Assembly: GCF_000428105.1 (NCBI RefSeq)
Contig: NZ_ATZH01000031.1
Coordinates: 1 to 53,184, forward strand
Origin: Bacteroides pyogenes DSM 20611 = JCM 6294
Lineage (GTDB): Bacteria > Bacteroidota > Bacteroidia > Bacteroidales > Bacteroidaceae
Direction of reading: 5' to 3'
DNA length: 53,184 nucleotides
Part shown: positions 1 through 6,977 of the stretch, piece by piece
Layout of the letters: the number at the start of each line of letters is the position of its first letter
Position numbering within the stretch: position 1 is the first letter of the stretch
Translations under genes and position numbers: made by a program
Notes under the pieces: model-generated
The model's input: only the letters and a program-made list of their open reading frames with translations
Told to the model about the DNA's origin: nothing
The model's database searches: none

Positions 1-204
1 GACAGGAATAAATGTGCCGCTTTGTCCCAGTTCTATAAAATCGCCTTTGGAAGTATTGACGCAGGACTGTTCTTCTGCATAACGGGACTTGCTGTCATAA
101 AATCTCCAGACAGGGATATTGAGTTCCGCCAGCCTTGATTTATAAGTTACTTTGTGTTCCTTGCAGTACATAATAATTTCTGCAACTTCTTCTCGTGTCA
201 TCAT
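1..204 (-). CDS. IS66-family accessory/TnpA-like protein, N-terminal part (truncated by window edge)
   Basis: Reading the minus strand from the ATG at 204 gives 68 codons open to base 1, starting MMTREEVAEIIMYCKEHKVT and containing VWRFYDSKSRYAEEQ. The pattern, a short MTREEV... helix, then a W-[RQ]-FYD-[SA]-K-[SK]-RYA segment, then a G-[DE]-F-[IL]-[EQ]-L stretch, is what I recall from the first small ORF of Bacteroides IS66 elements, whose role in transposition is poorly defined. A second ATG three bases in (201) is equally possible. A Bacteroides -7 box lies just upstream at 223-230. The rest of the gene is outside the window. Confidence 0.7.
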   Translation of the reverse strand, partial: MMTREEVAEIIMYCKEHKVTYKSRLAELNIPVWRFYDSKSRYAEEQSCVNTSKGDFIELGQSGTFIPV

Positions 205-222
205 AAGTTTTATTTTTGGGCA

Positions 223-230
223 CAAAGATA
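223..230 (-). promoter_or_regulatory. Bacteroides-type -7 box of the IS66 element
   Basis: The minus strand reads TATCTTTG here, a full match to the TAnnTTTG consensus, 18 bp before the first ATG of the IS protein. No clear TTTG -33 box is seen 18-21 bp upstream. Confidence 0.5.
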
Positions 231-276
231 CTGGTCGAAGAGATTGCAGAAAATACGTGGTTTACCGGAGGCTTAC

Positions 277-2546
277 CAATTAAAAGAAACCGCAGTTCTT
301 TTTTTTAATGGATAGTTCTTATTTCAATTCCAAATGGTTCAATTAAAAGCAAGGCTGCGAAACGCGGTAGCGGACAGTGTATCATATTTCAATTCCAAAT
401 GGTTCAATTAAAAGAAGCAATTGCGGCTTCCTTGTTATCGAAGGTTCGCCATTTCAATTCCAAATGGTTCAATTAAAAGAGCATTGTCTAATCTTAAAAT
501 ACACGATTATGTTTATTTCAATTCCAAATGGTTCAATTAAAAGCTCCGCCCTGGGCGCTCCGGGTGTGAAAATCGTCAATTTCAATTCCAAATGGTTCAA
601 TTAAAAGGTTCCCGCCAACACTCCGCTTTCTGACAGGAGTTATATTTCAATTCCAAATGGTTCAATTAAAAGCTCTACTCGCAGATTATGTTTAAGCTCG
701 TTCATTTCTATTTCAATTCCAAATGGTTCAATTAAAAGTTACGGCGGCGTTCCTCCTCCTCGGCATATTTCTATTTCAATTCCAAATGGTTCAATTAAAA
801 GTGAATTCACCTCCGTTATTGATCGCCAGATTGCAAATTTCAATTCCAAATGGTTCAATTAAAAGAGCCGGAAGCAGACTTCCAATTGACTGAAGCATAT
901 CATTTCAATTCCAAATGGTTCAATTAAAAGTCCGCCGCGGACTTCTCCTCGATGCCCTCTACTCCAATTTCAATTCCAAATGGTTCAATTAAAAGCGCCC
1001 TTGGCTCCGGGAACGCCCTGATCACCCTTATTTCAATTCCAAATGGTTCAATTAAAAGCTTCGCTATCATCAAGTAACTCATATAACTTCTCTCATTTCA
1101 ATTCCAAATGGTTCAATTAAAAGAAGGTAGAATAATCGAATTCGCATCCAATGCTGATTTCAATTCCAAATGGTTCAATTAAAAGTATGAGGAGTTGTTT
1201 TGGAACTCTGCTTTCTCTCATCTATTTCAATTCCAAATGGTTCAATTAAAAGGTTGTTTGGGTTGTTTTTAACCCAGTTGGTTGTTATTTCAATTCCAAA
1301 TGGTTCAATTAAAAGTATGAGGAGTTGTTTTGGAACTCTGCTTTCTCTCATCTATTTCAATTCCAAATGGTTCAATTAAAAGGTTGTTTGGGTTGTTTTT
1401 AACCCAGTTGGTTGTTATTTCAATTCCAAATGGTTCAATTAAAAGTAATGGTGTATACTATAAGGCCTTACAGGATGTTCATTTCAATTCCAAATGGTTC
1501 AATTAAAAGGAATATATAGAACTTCTCGCCTATGCCGATTTCTATTTCAATTCCAAATGGTTCAATTAAAAGAAAGAGTATAAAAAAGCCTTTGATTTTC
1601 CTTGCGTTATTTCAATTCCAAATGGTTCAATTAAAAGAGGACGAAGCTAACGCGGAAGCGGAGAAGTTCAGGGATTTCAATTCCAAATGGTTCAATTAAA
1701 AGCAGGTAGAGTCGCTCCGCAATGCAATTAACAAGCTAAATTTCAATTCCAAATGGTTCAATTAAAAGATTGCCTATTTATACGGAGTATCAGAAACCAA
1801 CTCAATTTCAATTCCAAATGGTTCAATTAAAAGCTTACGGCGGCGTTCCTCCTCCTCGGCATATTTCTATTTCAATTCCAAATGGTTCAATTAAAAGTTG
1901 ATGCAGCCGGATTCACACGTAGTTCCGGTAATCGATTTCAATTCCAAATGGTTCAATTAAAAGCATCGCATCGGAATGTCAGTTTCAACGTTCTCTGATT
2001 TCAATTCCAAATGGTTCAATTAAAAGAATTGTTTGCCCGCTTTCCGTACAGCAGGAGTTCGATTTCAATTCCAAATGGTTCAATTAAAAGAGCGCGTTGA
2101 ACGCGTGCATCCCCGGTGTATTGCCATTTCAATTCCAAATGGTTCAATTAAAAGTCTATTATAATATATAATCACACTTTGATTTTCCATTTCAATTCCA
2201 AATGGTTCAATTAAAAGTGCTTTTCGAACGCGGAAGAAGAGGGATGTTCGAGGGAAAATTTCAATTCCAAATGGTTCAATTAAAAGTCGGGCAGCATCAG
2301 GTTCTCCACAGCCATGTTATTATTTCAATTCCAAATGGTTCAATTAAAAGATTGCCTACTTATACGGAGTATCAGAAACTAATTCAATTTCAATTCCAAA
2401 TGGTTCAATTAAAAGTGAGTATATAGAACAGTCTCTTAAGCTGTCATTGCTATTTCAATTCCAAATGGTTCAATTAAAAGGCCTATGCCGATTTCTTGGG
2501 AGTGATGGACGTTTCACATTTCAATTCCAAATGGTTCAATTAAAAG
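277..2546 (-). CRISPR. CRISPR array, 35 intact 29-bp repeats, 35 spacers, distal repeat cut by IS66
   Basis: The repeat on the plus strand starts ATTTCAATTCC, has AAATGG in the middle and ends TTCAATTAAAAG (29 bp); copies start at 321, 386, 451, 515, 579, 644, 710, 773, 837, 902, 967, 1030, 1095, 1157, 1224, 1287, 1354, 1417, 1481, 1544, 1609, 1674, 1740, 1805, 1869, 1935, 1998, 2062, 2126, 2189, 2258, 2322, 2387, 2452 and 2518. All 35 look identical. Spacers are 33-40 nt. The minus-strand repeat ends ATTGAAAT, the usual type I-B kind of 8-nt crRNA 5' handle. The cas genes and leader lie on the high-coordinate side on the minus strand, so transcription is leftward and the newest spacer is 2481-2517. 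A 36th repeat survives only as its last 10 bp (277-286) beside the IS66 end, preceded by spacer 287-320. Units 1186-1315 and 1316-1445 are a perfect 130-bp duplication. Confidence 0.98.
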
Positions 2547-2622
2547 CCATACTTAAAGGAATAATAAGCAATTGATTTTCAATCAAATATTTTTCAGAAA
2601 GAGCATTTTAAATTTAAAAAAC

Positions 2623-2664
2623 TTGTCGATATTCAATGATAAGAAAATCACTAGTTATCGACAA
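2623..2664. repeat. Inverted repeat in the CRISPR leader
   Basis: TTGTCGATA (2623-2631) and its exact reverse complement TATCGACAA (2656-2664) are separated by 24 bp; arm starts are 33 bp apart, about three helical turns. The right arm overlaps the predicted transcription start of the leader promoter. It could be an operator, a docking site for an architectural protein or Cas1-Cas2, or an RNA stem in the leader transcript. Confidence 0.6.
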
Positions 2665-2665
2665 C

Positions 2666-2695
2666 ATTATAATACATTGATTTTCAGAATGTCAA
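2666..2695 (-). promoter_or_regulatory. Consensus sigma70-like promoter in the CRISPR leader
   Basis: On the minus strand TTGACA (2695-2690) is followed after 18 bp by TATAAT (2671-2666). Both hexamers are perfect matches to the E. coli consensus. Initiation would fall near 2659, giving about 110 nt of leader RNA before the first repeat. Other promoters in this window use the Bacteroides TTTG / TAnnTTTG form. Whether the host polymerase uses this site is not known from the sequence. Confidence 0.55.
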
Positions 2696-2755
2696 AGAAC
2701 ATAATAGACAGGCTTTTCCTAATATCTGCTTGAAGTGAAGAACATCGACGCACAA

Positions 2756-3019
2756 TTATAAAAAATTGTCTATACTACTTCTTTCTTTCCCAACAATTTG
2801 CTTGTCAAGCCACTTCTCACTTCTACCGGAAAAAATAATCAAACTATCAGTATTCATATCCATTATTTTTTGAGCTTTCAAAGTTAATTCTTTTAGTTTT
2901 ACCTCTGAAATTTCACCTTCAAAAACAGAATTTTGTATCCAATTCAAATATTTCCGACAGAGCTTCAACATTTTACTTACACGCTTTTCGCCACAATCAT
3001 AAACTAAAATTATGTACAT
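2756..3019 (-). CDS. cas2: CRISPR-associated endoribonuclease-fold protein Cas2
   Basis: This 87-residue protein begins MYIILVYDCGEKRVSKMLKL. The early strand ending in Asp8 followed by a basic helix is the Cas2 ferredoxin-fold signature. Cas2 dimers bridge two Cas1 dimers and hold the new spacer during integration. The gene is the last of the cas operon, only 3 bp after cas1, and sits directly before the leader, the normal I-B place. The length is normal for the family. No key residue appears to be missing. Confidence 0.93.
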   Translation of the reverse strand: MYIILVYDCGEKRVSKMLKLCRKYLNWIQNSVFEGEISEVKLKELTLKAQKIMDMNTDSLIIFSGRSEKWLDKQIVGKERSSIDNFL

Positions 3020-3022
3020 TAT

Positions 3023-4039
3023 TCACCACCACATTTTAAACGGTTTGTATTCTTCAATTCCTAACAAATGCTTGCAGAGTTTATAACATTCTAATTTTAT
3101 CAAATGCCGATAACTCACTTTTCTTTTTAATGAACGATGCTGAATAGTTTCATTCAAACGCTCTTCAAATGCTTGTACAAAAACTCGCTTACCGGCAGGA
3201 TTTAAGAGACATCGATTGATTTTACTTTCAAAATGGCGTTCTTGCAATTCTCTTTTATTTAACAGCTTAAAAATTACTCTATCGACCAAAATAGGCTTAA
3301 ATATCTCTGAAATATCTAATGAAAGAGAATATCGTCTTTCACCTGGTGTATGCAAATAACTAACAGTAGGATTGAGTTGTGTCTGATGAATGGCGCGTAG
3401 ACACTGGCTATAGCACATCATATTACCGAAAGAAATCAACGCATTAACTTCGTTTTGTGGCGGCTGTTTCGTTCGGCCTCCCATTTCAAAATCATTTATG
3501 ATTATATCAAACCCTTCATAATAAGTTTGCCTGATATTACCTTCCAATCCCATTATCTCATCTACGGCTGTAGCTAAAGAAAGCTGCAAAGTATAATGTT
3601 CTATCTTCGCAAGCAAATCATCCAGCTCTTTGCCTCGCGTATTGTAATAACGCAAATTTTTCTGCATGTTGAATGATGCGCCTTCCACAAACTTCCGTGC
3701 AAGTTCTATTCGTTTCTTCTTATTCTGATAAGTGGAGGTCTGTGCCAAAAGCATCTTACCGGACAATAATCCATCTTTTGGCATAAACGAACCGGTGTAA
3801 TTTTCGTAATAATCAAAAAAATGAACAGCTATTCCATTTTGTCCCAAAAAGTTGTATAATGAACTATTAGCGTTCAGTGAACCGAAAACATAAAATTCGG
3901 CAATGTCTTCCACGGGCAGATAACGCGGCTGTCCTTCTTGCAGATGGCCATCTCCATCTTCTATTACAGGCGTAAAACGCAATGTATTATCTTTGCGCTG
4001 AAGTGTGCCGGGATTAAAAAGATAATAAGTCTTTTTCAT
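3023..4039 (-). CDS. cas1: CRISPR integrase Cas1 (I-B type)
   Basis: This 338-residue protein starts MKKTYYLFNPGTLQRKDNTL, as I-B Cas1 proteins do. Candidate metal ligands are Glu166 (GLEGNIRQTYY), His230 (YLHTPGERRYSLS) and Asp242/Glu245 (LDISEIFKP), all in the expected order. It integrates spacers at the leader-repeat junction together with Cas2. Its start overlaps the cas4 stop by 4 bp (ATGA), which suggests coupled translation and fits the tight Cas4-Cas1 partnership. The length is close to the usual size of the family and the gene appears intact. Confidence 0.95.
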   Translation of the reverse strand: MKKTYYLFNPGTLQRKDNTLRFTPVIEDGDGHLQEGQPRYLPVEDIAEFYVFGSLNANSSLYNFLGQNGIAVHFFDYYENYTGSFMPKDGLLSGKMLLAQTSTYQNKKKRIELARKFVEGASFNMQKNLRYYNTRGKELDDLLAKIEHYTLQLSLATAVDEIMGLEGNIRQTYYEGFDIIINDFEMGGRTKQPPQNEVNALISFGNMMCYSQCLRAIHQTQLNPTVSYLHTPGERRYSLSLDISEIFKPILVDRVIFKLLNKRELQERHFESKINRCLLNPAGKRVFVQAFEERLNETIQHRSLKRKVSYRHLIKLECYKLCKHLLGIEEYKPFKMWW

Positions 4040-4545
4040 TTTTCTTCATTGACGTAACAAAATTCATAGTAACTGCATTTTTTGCATATTCTGGCATTGA
4101 TTACACTCGGACAAGCTTCAGATAGCACAATTCTTACAATCTCTTTTTCCATTTCCTGTATTTTTTCTCTGTCAACATCTGAAAGCGTAACCTGTGCCGT
4201 ATGCCGAAGTGCAGGATATTCCAGTATACCAACCACACCATCAATGCCGGTTTTTTCTAGGACGTAAATATAGTATTTCACTTGCCATTCGTGCGCGTTT
4301 TCTATTTTATCCGAACGTTTGATTTCGTGAATTACTCTGTTCTTAGCATCGTAATAATCGATTTTTATTCTTCCCATTTCCAGTTCTTCATATCTTTCGG
4401 GGCGTTGCGGATAAGCAGTTTCATGAATTAGCTTACCATCGTAAACTAAGTCGGAAGTATGCTCCATGTTTATTCCGTTTGCGAAAAGCCAAAGTTTTCG
4501 TTTACAGACTTGGTAGTAATTGAAATGGATACCTGTTAATATCAT
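4036..4545 (-). CDS. cas4: CRISPR-associated exonuclease Cas4
   Basis: This 169-residue protein has the PD-(D/E)xK nuclease residues His41, Asp63, Glu74 and Lys76 (HEIKRS), followed by Gln88 in the RecB-like helix. Cys14 pairs with a C-terminal trio Cys154, Cys157 and Cys163 to ligate an iron-sulfur cluster. Cas4 trims prespacers and selects those with a correct PAM. It overlaps cas1 by 4 bp and follows cas7 by 37 bp. All catalytic and cluster residues are present, so adaptation should be PAM-guided. Confidence 0.95.
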   Translation of the reverse strand: MILTGIHFNYYQVCKRKLWLFANGINMEHTSDLVYDGKLIHETAYPQRPERYEELEMGRIKIDYYDAKNRVIHEIKRSDKIENAHEWQVKYYIYVLEKTGIDGVVGILEYPALRHTAQVTLSDVDREKIQEMEKEIVRIVLSEACPSVINARICKKCSYYEFCYVNEEK

Positions 4546-4582
4546 AATAATGAGATAAAGCGGATTTTACTCCGCTTTATTA

Positions 4583-5641
4583 TTAAAATTGATTTTCGTA
4601 ATCGAAAGCCATCATTAAGTCTACAAGTTTCTGTTCCGCTTTTTCAAGGGCATCTGCTTGTTCTCCGGTCGTTGAGATATAACCTCCGGCTTGCAATGTA
4701 ATGAATGTATCTACATTATTCAGAGACTCATCAACGACTGGTTGCGCTTTACCGGAATCTTCTTCGGACAATTTTGCCCTGATGCTTCCTGCAATTAAAT
4801 TGGCATTATCACTGATTGAAATCGCAAGAGTATCCATTAAACTGAATGTCCGCGATTGATTGGATGTTATTCTCCAGTTTACAATTGCTTTAGCCAAACC
4901 TTTAATCCACTTTTCACGCAACTTTTTTGGAGCCACCAGGCATTCACCGAAAACATTTTTCGATTGAACCCATCCTTCAGCTTTCAACTTTTCGATCGTT
5001 TCATCCGACATTTCCGGCTCAAGTTGATTTGTTGAAACAGAAAACAACCTCCTCAGGTCTATGGCAATATCGGAGATAAATAAACCGCTGGCACGACTGT
5101 TCTTATCCTTTATCCATTTTCTGCTTAAACTTCTGTCTTTTCCCTCAAGGAATACAGCAATTTCTTCATCAGAAAGCTCATTCCCTTTCTCATCCCTCAC
5201 AATCACACGATTGTTCGGTCTATCACTTCTGTCAAATGAAACATTTTCATTATCCAAACCGGCTAAAAGCGGATGGAGTCCTCTCATTGCAGAGATAGAA
5301 AGCGGGCTTCTTCTTTTTAAAGTCCTGTCTTTACCGCCTTTGGTAGCTTTCATCCATCCACCAAACAGTTGATCGACATAAGAAGGATCGCAAGTTCCGT
5401 ACACCTCCCCTTCCGTTAGTTCTTTTTGCTTTGTTACATCAAAAAGAAAAGTCGTCGGACTTGGGGTTTCGTTTAAAAATTCACAGATAGAATCCAGTAC
5501 GGATCTTTTCACTTGTTGTCCGCTTGAAAAAGGAATGCGACGATTAAACTGAGCATCATAATAATACTTCTGGCCATCTGCAACGCAAAAAACCGTGTGC
5601 TCTGCCCTTTTGAGCGTACGAACGTAAATAGTATTACTCAT
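4583..5641 (-). CDS. cas7: Cas7-family backbone subunit of the type I effector complex
   Basis: This 352-residue protein starts MSNTIYVRTLKRAEHTVFCV and includes a region around FNRRIPFSSGQQVKRSVLDS followed by KRRSPLSISAMRGLHPLLAG. Cas7 proteins coat the crRNA spacer as a helical backbone. The call rests mainly on position between the putative large subunit and cas4, on size, and on the early strand followed by an SSGQQVKRS segment like those of DevR-type Cas7 proteins. It does not carry the NPNGDP motif typical of Csh2/Csd2 families, so the exact Cas7 subfamily is uncertain. It starts 19 bp after the cas8-like gene ends. Confidence 0.75.
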   Translation of the reverse strand: MSNTIYVRTLKRAEHTVFCVADGQKYYYDAQFNRRIPFSSGQQVKRSVLDSICEFLNETPSPTTFLFDVTKQKELTEGEVYGTCDPSYVDQLFGGWMKATKGGKDRTLKRRSPLSISAMRGLHPLLAGLDNENVSFDRSDRPNNRVIVRDEKGNELSDEEIAVFLEGKDRSLSRKWIKDKNSRASGLFISDIAIDLRRLFSVSTNQLEPEMSDETIEKLKAEGWVQSKNVFGECLVAPKKLREKWIKGLAKAIVNWRITSNQSRTFSLMDTLAISISDNANLIAGSIRAKLSEEDSGKAQPVVDESLNNVDTFITLQAGGYISTTGEQADALEKAEQKLVDLMMAFDYENQF

Positions 5642-5660
5642 AGTTGTGTATTTTAATAGT

Positions 5661-6977
5661 TTATGATTGTTTTTCTACAAAAGCGTAATCGAATTTCAGC
5701 AAAGTATTGAAGTAAGTGAATTCTTCGTTAGTCATTAGATGCACCTCATCTTTCAAGGTTTTTAATTGTTCCAAGTCACAATCTTCCACACCGGCAACCA
5801 TTTCAGTGAGGGCATCGATAAATAGTTTCTTTGATTTTGCATCAAGCAGTTTCTTCTCTATCAGGTTTTTCCTTTCCGTTCCCGAAGCCCCTTTCCTATA
5901 ACGCAGAATCAGCTTAGCCAATTCTATTGTATAGTCTTTAAATTCTTGTTTGTTTTTAGACAACATAGCTATTAACCAGGTTTTATATGATTGATAAATA
6001 ATTATTTGTTCTTCTTTTTTAAAAACGAAACTCCTTGACTCTCGCATATACTTCTCCAAGTCTTTCGGACGCAAAGCCTGTAGTCCGATACTTCCCAACT
6101 CACAAGCTCTTTTTATATGCATTCCATAAAGAGCTTGAAACTCTTTATCGTCAAAACAATCTGAACCACTGTAGAGCTTTCTGAAGACATCTTTGAGCTT
6201 TGTTCCCGATTTTAAATAAATAGGAATAAACCCTATGGTTTTATTTGTTTGCCCGAAACTATAGATATAAGAAGCCAAGTTTTTATCGGGATAGAACCGT
6301 GAAAGACTGAAAAACAAATTTGACCAACTTATCATCGCAATTTCAATTGAATCGCTGGTTGGTGCAAATACCCCTTCATTTTGAAGAGTTAAGAAGTCAA
6401 AATCTTCGCGGTAATTTTTCCCCAATCTATACGTCAGCCACTGGCCATTCCAGGAATTAATTTTATATTCTTTTAATTGTTTCAAAGTAGGATCATTTAA
6501 ATATTTCCGATAATACTTCCAGCCCTCAAAAACCAACAACAGTAATTCAGCGTCATCAATCAGCAGATTATAACCGCCTGCCACGCCAATACCCAACCCG
6601 GATCCAATCCAGGAATAAAAGATATCTTCCTCTTCGCTTTCTGCAACAATATCGGTTACAAGCCCCGATGTACTTGCAAACTCATCTGCCTCTGACGCAG
6701 GATAACCTAATGCAAAACTGGCATCGGGAGATTCTTTTTCTACTTTAAAATAAAGATTCTCCAGCTTCTCCAATCTTTCATCTACAGTCAAAAGATGCGG
6801 TTTCTGCCCACTTTTCATCTGAACAAACGGAGAGTTAGTTACCCATTGCATATATTTGGGATGATTAAAGAACAGCTCAAAATACTCTTCCCTAAAAAAG
6901 TCTCTGGCAGATAAACTCTTATTGAATTTTTCATTAAAAGCTTTCAAAAACGATTTTCCAATTAATGCAGTTATCAT
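5661..6977 (-). CDS. Putative Cas8-like large subunit of the type I complex
   Basis: This 438-residue protein starts MITALIGKSFLKAFNEKFNK. I recognise no catalytic motif and no zinc-finger cysteines. A glycine-rich stretch (GSGLGIGVAGG) precedes a hydrophobic LLIDDAELLLLVFEGW segment near residues 130-155, and the C-terminal third is helical and charged. By elimination it is the large subunit: every other type I part is present in the operon and this gene overlaps cas3 by 4 bp (ATGA). Large subunits read the PAM and recruit Cas3, and they are the fastest-evolving cas genes. It is shorter than many Cas8b proteins. The function is inferred from context only. Confidence 0.55.
   Translation of the reverse strand: MITALIGKSFLKAFNEKFNKSLSARDFFREEYFELFFNHPKYMQWVTNSPFVQMKSGQKPHLLTVDERLEKLENLYFKVEKESPDASFALGYPASEADEFASTSGLVTDIVAESEEEDIFYSWIGSGLGIGVAGGYNLLIDDAELLLLVFEGWKYYRKYLNDPTLKQLKEYKINSWNGQWLTYRLGKNYREDFDFLTLQNEGVFAPTSDSIEIAMISWSNLFFSLSRFYPDKNLASYIYSFGQTNKTIGFIPIYLKSGTKLKDVFRKLYSGSDCFDDKEFQALYGMHIKRACELGSIGLQALRPKDLEKYMRESRSFVFKKEEQIIIYQSYKTWLIAMLSKNKQEFKDYTIELAKLILRYRKGASGTERKNLIEKKLLDAKSKKLFIDALTEMVAGVEDCDLEQLKTLKDEVHLMTNEEFTYFNTLLKFDYAFVEKQS

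Larger units (their letters stand above)
1..276 (-). mobile_element. IS66-family insertion sequence, one end (partial)
   Basis: The minus strand read from 276 begins GTAAGCCTCCGGTAAACCACG. IS66-family terminal inverted repeats characteristically begin 5'-GTAA(G). The first open frame inside the element (204 to 1) resembles the small first protein of Bacteroides IS66 elements. The element runs off the window at base 1, so the large transposase and the other end are not visible. Its outer boundary is inferred at 276, because base 277 onward is an exact copy of the last 10 bp of the neighbouring CRISPR repeat. IS66 elements usually make 8-bp target duplications; here that would be CAATTAAA (277-284), expected again beyond the left edge. 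The family is recalled, not searched. Confidence 0.8.
2547..2755 (-). promoter_or_regulatory. CRISPR leader
   Basis: This AT-rich, gene-free 209 bp separates the 3' end of cas2 from the first repeat, the usual place of a leader. It holds an E. coli-like promoter (2666-2695), a perfect 9-bp inverted repeat (2623-2631 / 2656-2664), a small palindrome TTGATT-TTC-AATCAA (2572-2586), and a direct repeat of TTGATTTTCA (2572-2581 and 2677-2686). These may serve transcription, Cas1-Cas2 docking, or both. The array side of the leader reads CCATAC on the plus strand directly after the last repeat. Confidence 0.8.

Noticed and set aside
377..2426. Short open frames across the CRISPR array (for example 377-604 and 2202-2426)
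   Set aside because: They consist of translated repeats (ISIPNGSIK or FQFQMVQLK) and spacers and have no independent coding signal.
277..2546. Self-targeting spacers against this window
   Set aside because: I noticed no match by eye, but I could not check all 35 spacers against both strands, so no claim is made either way.
2751..2768. Terminator at the end of cas2
   Set aside because: ACAATT...AATTGT is a weak AT-only stem that overlaps the coding end and has no T-run.
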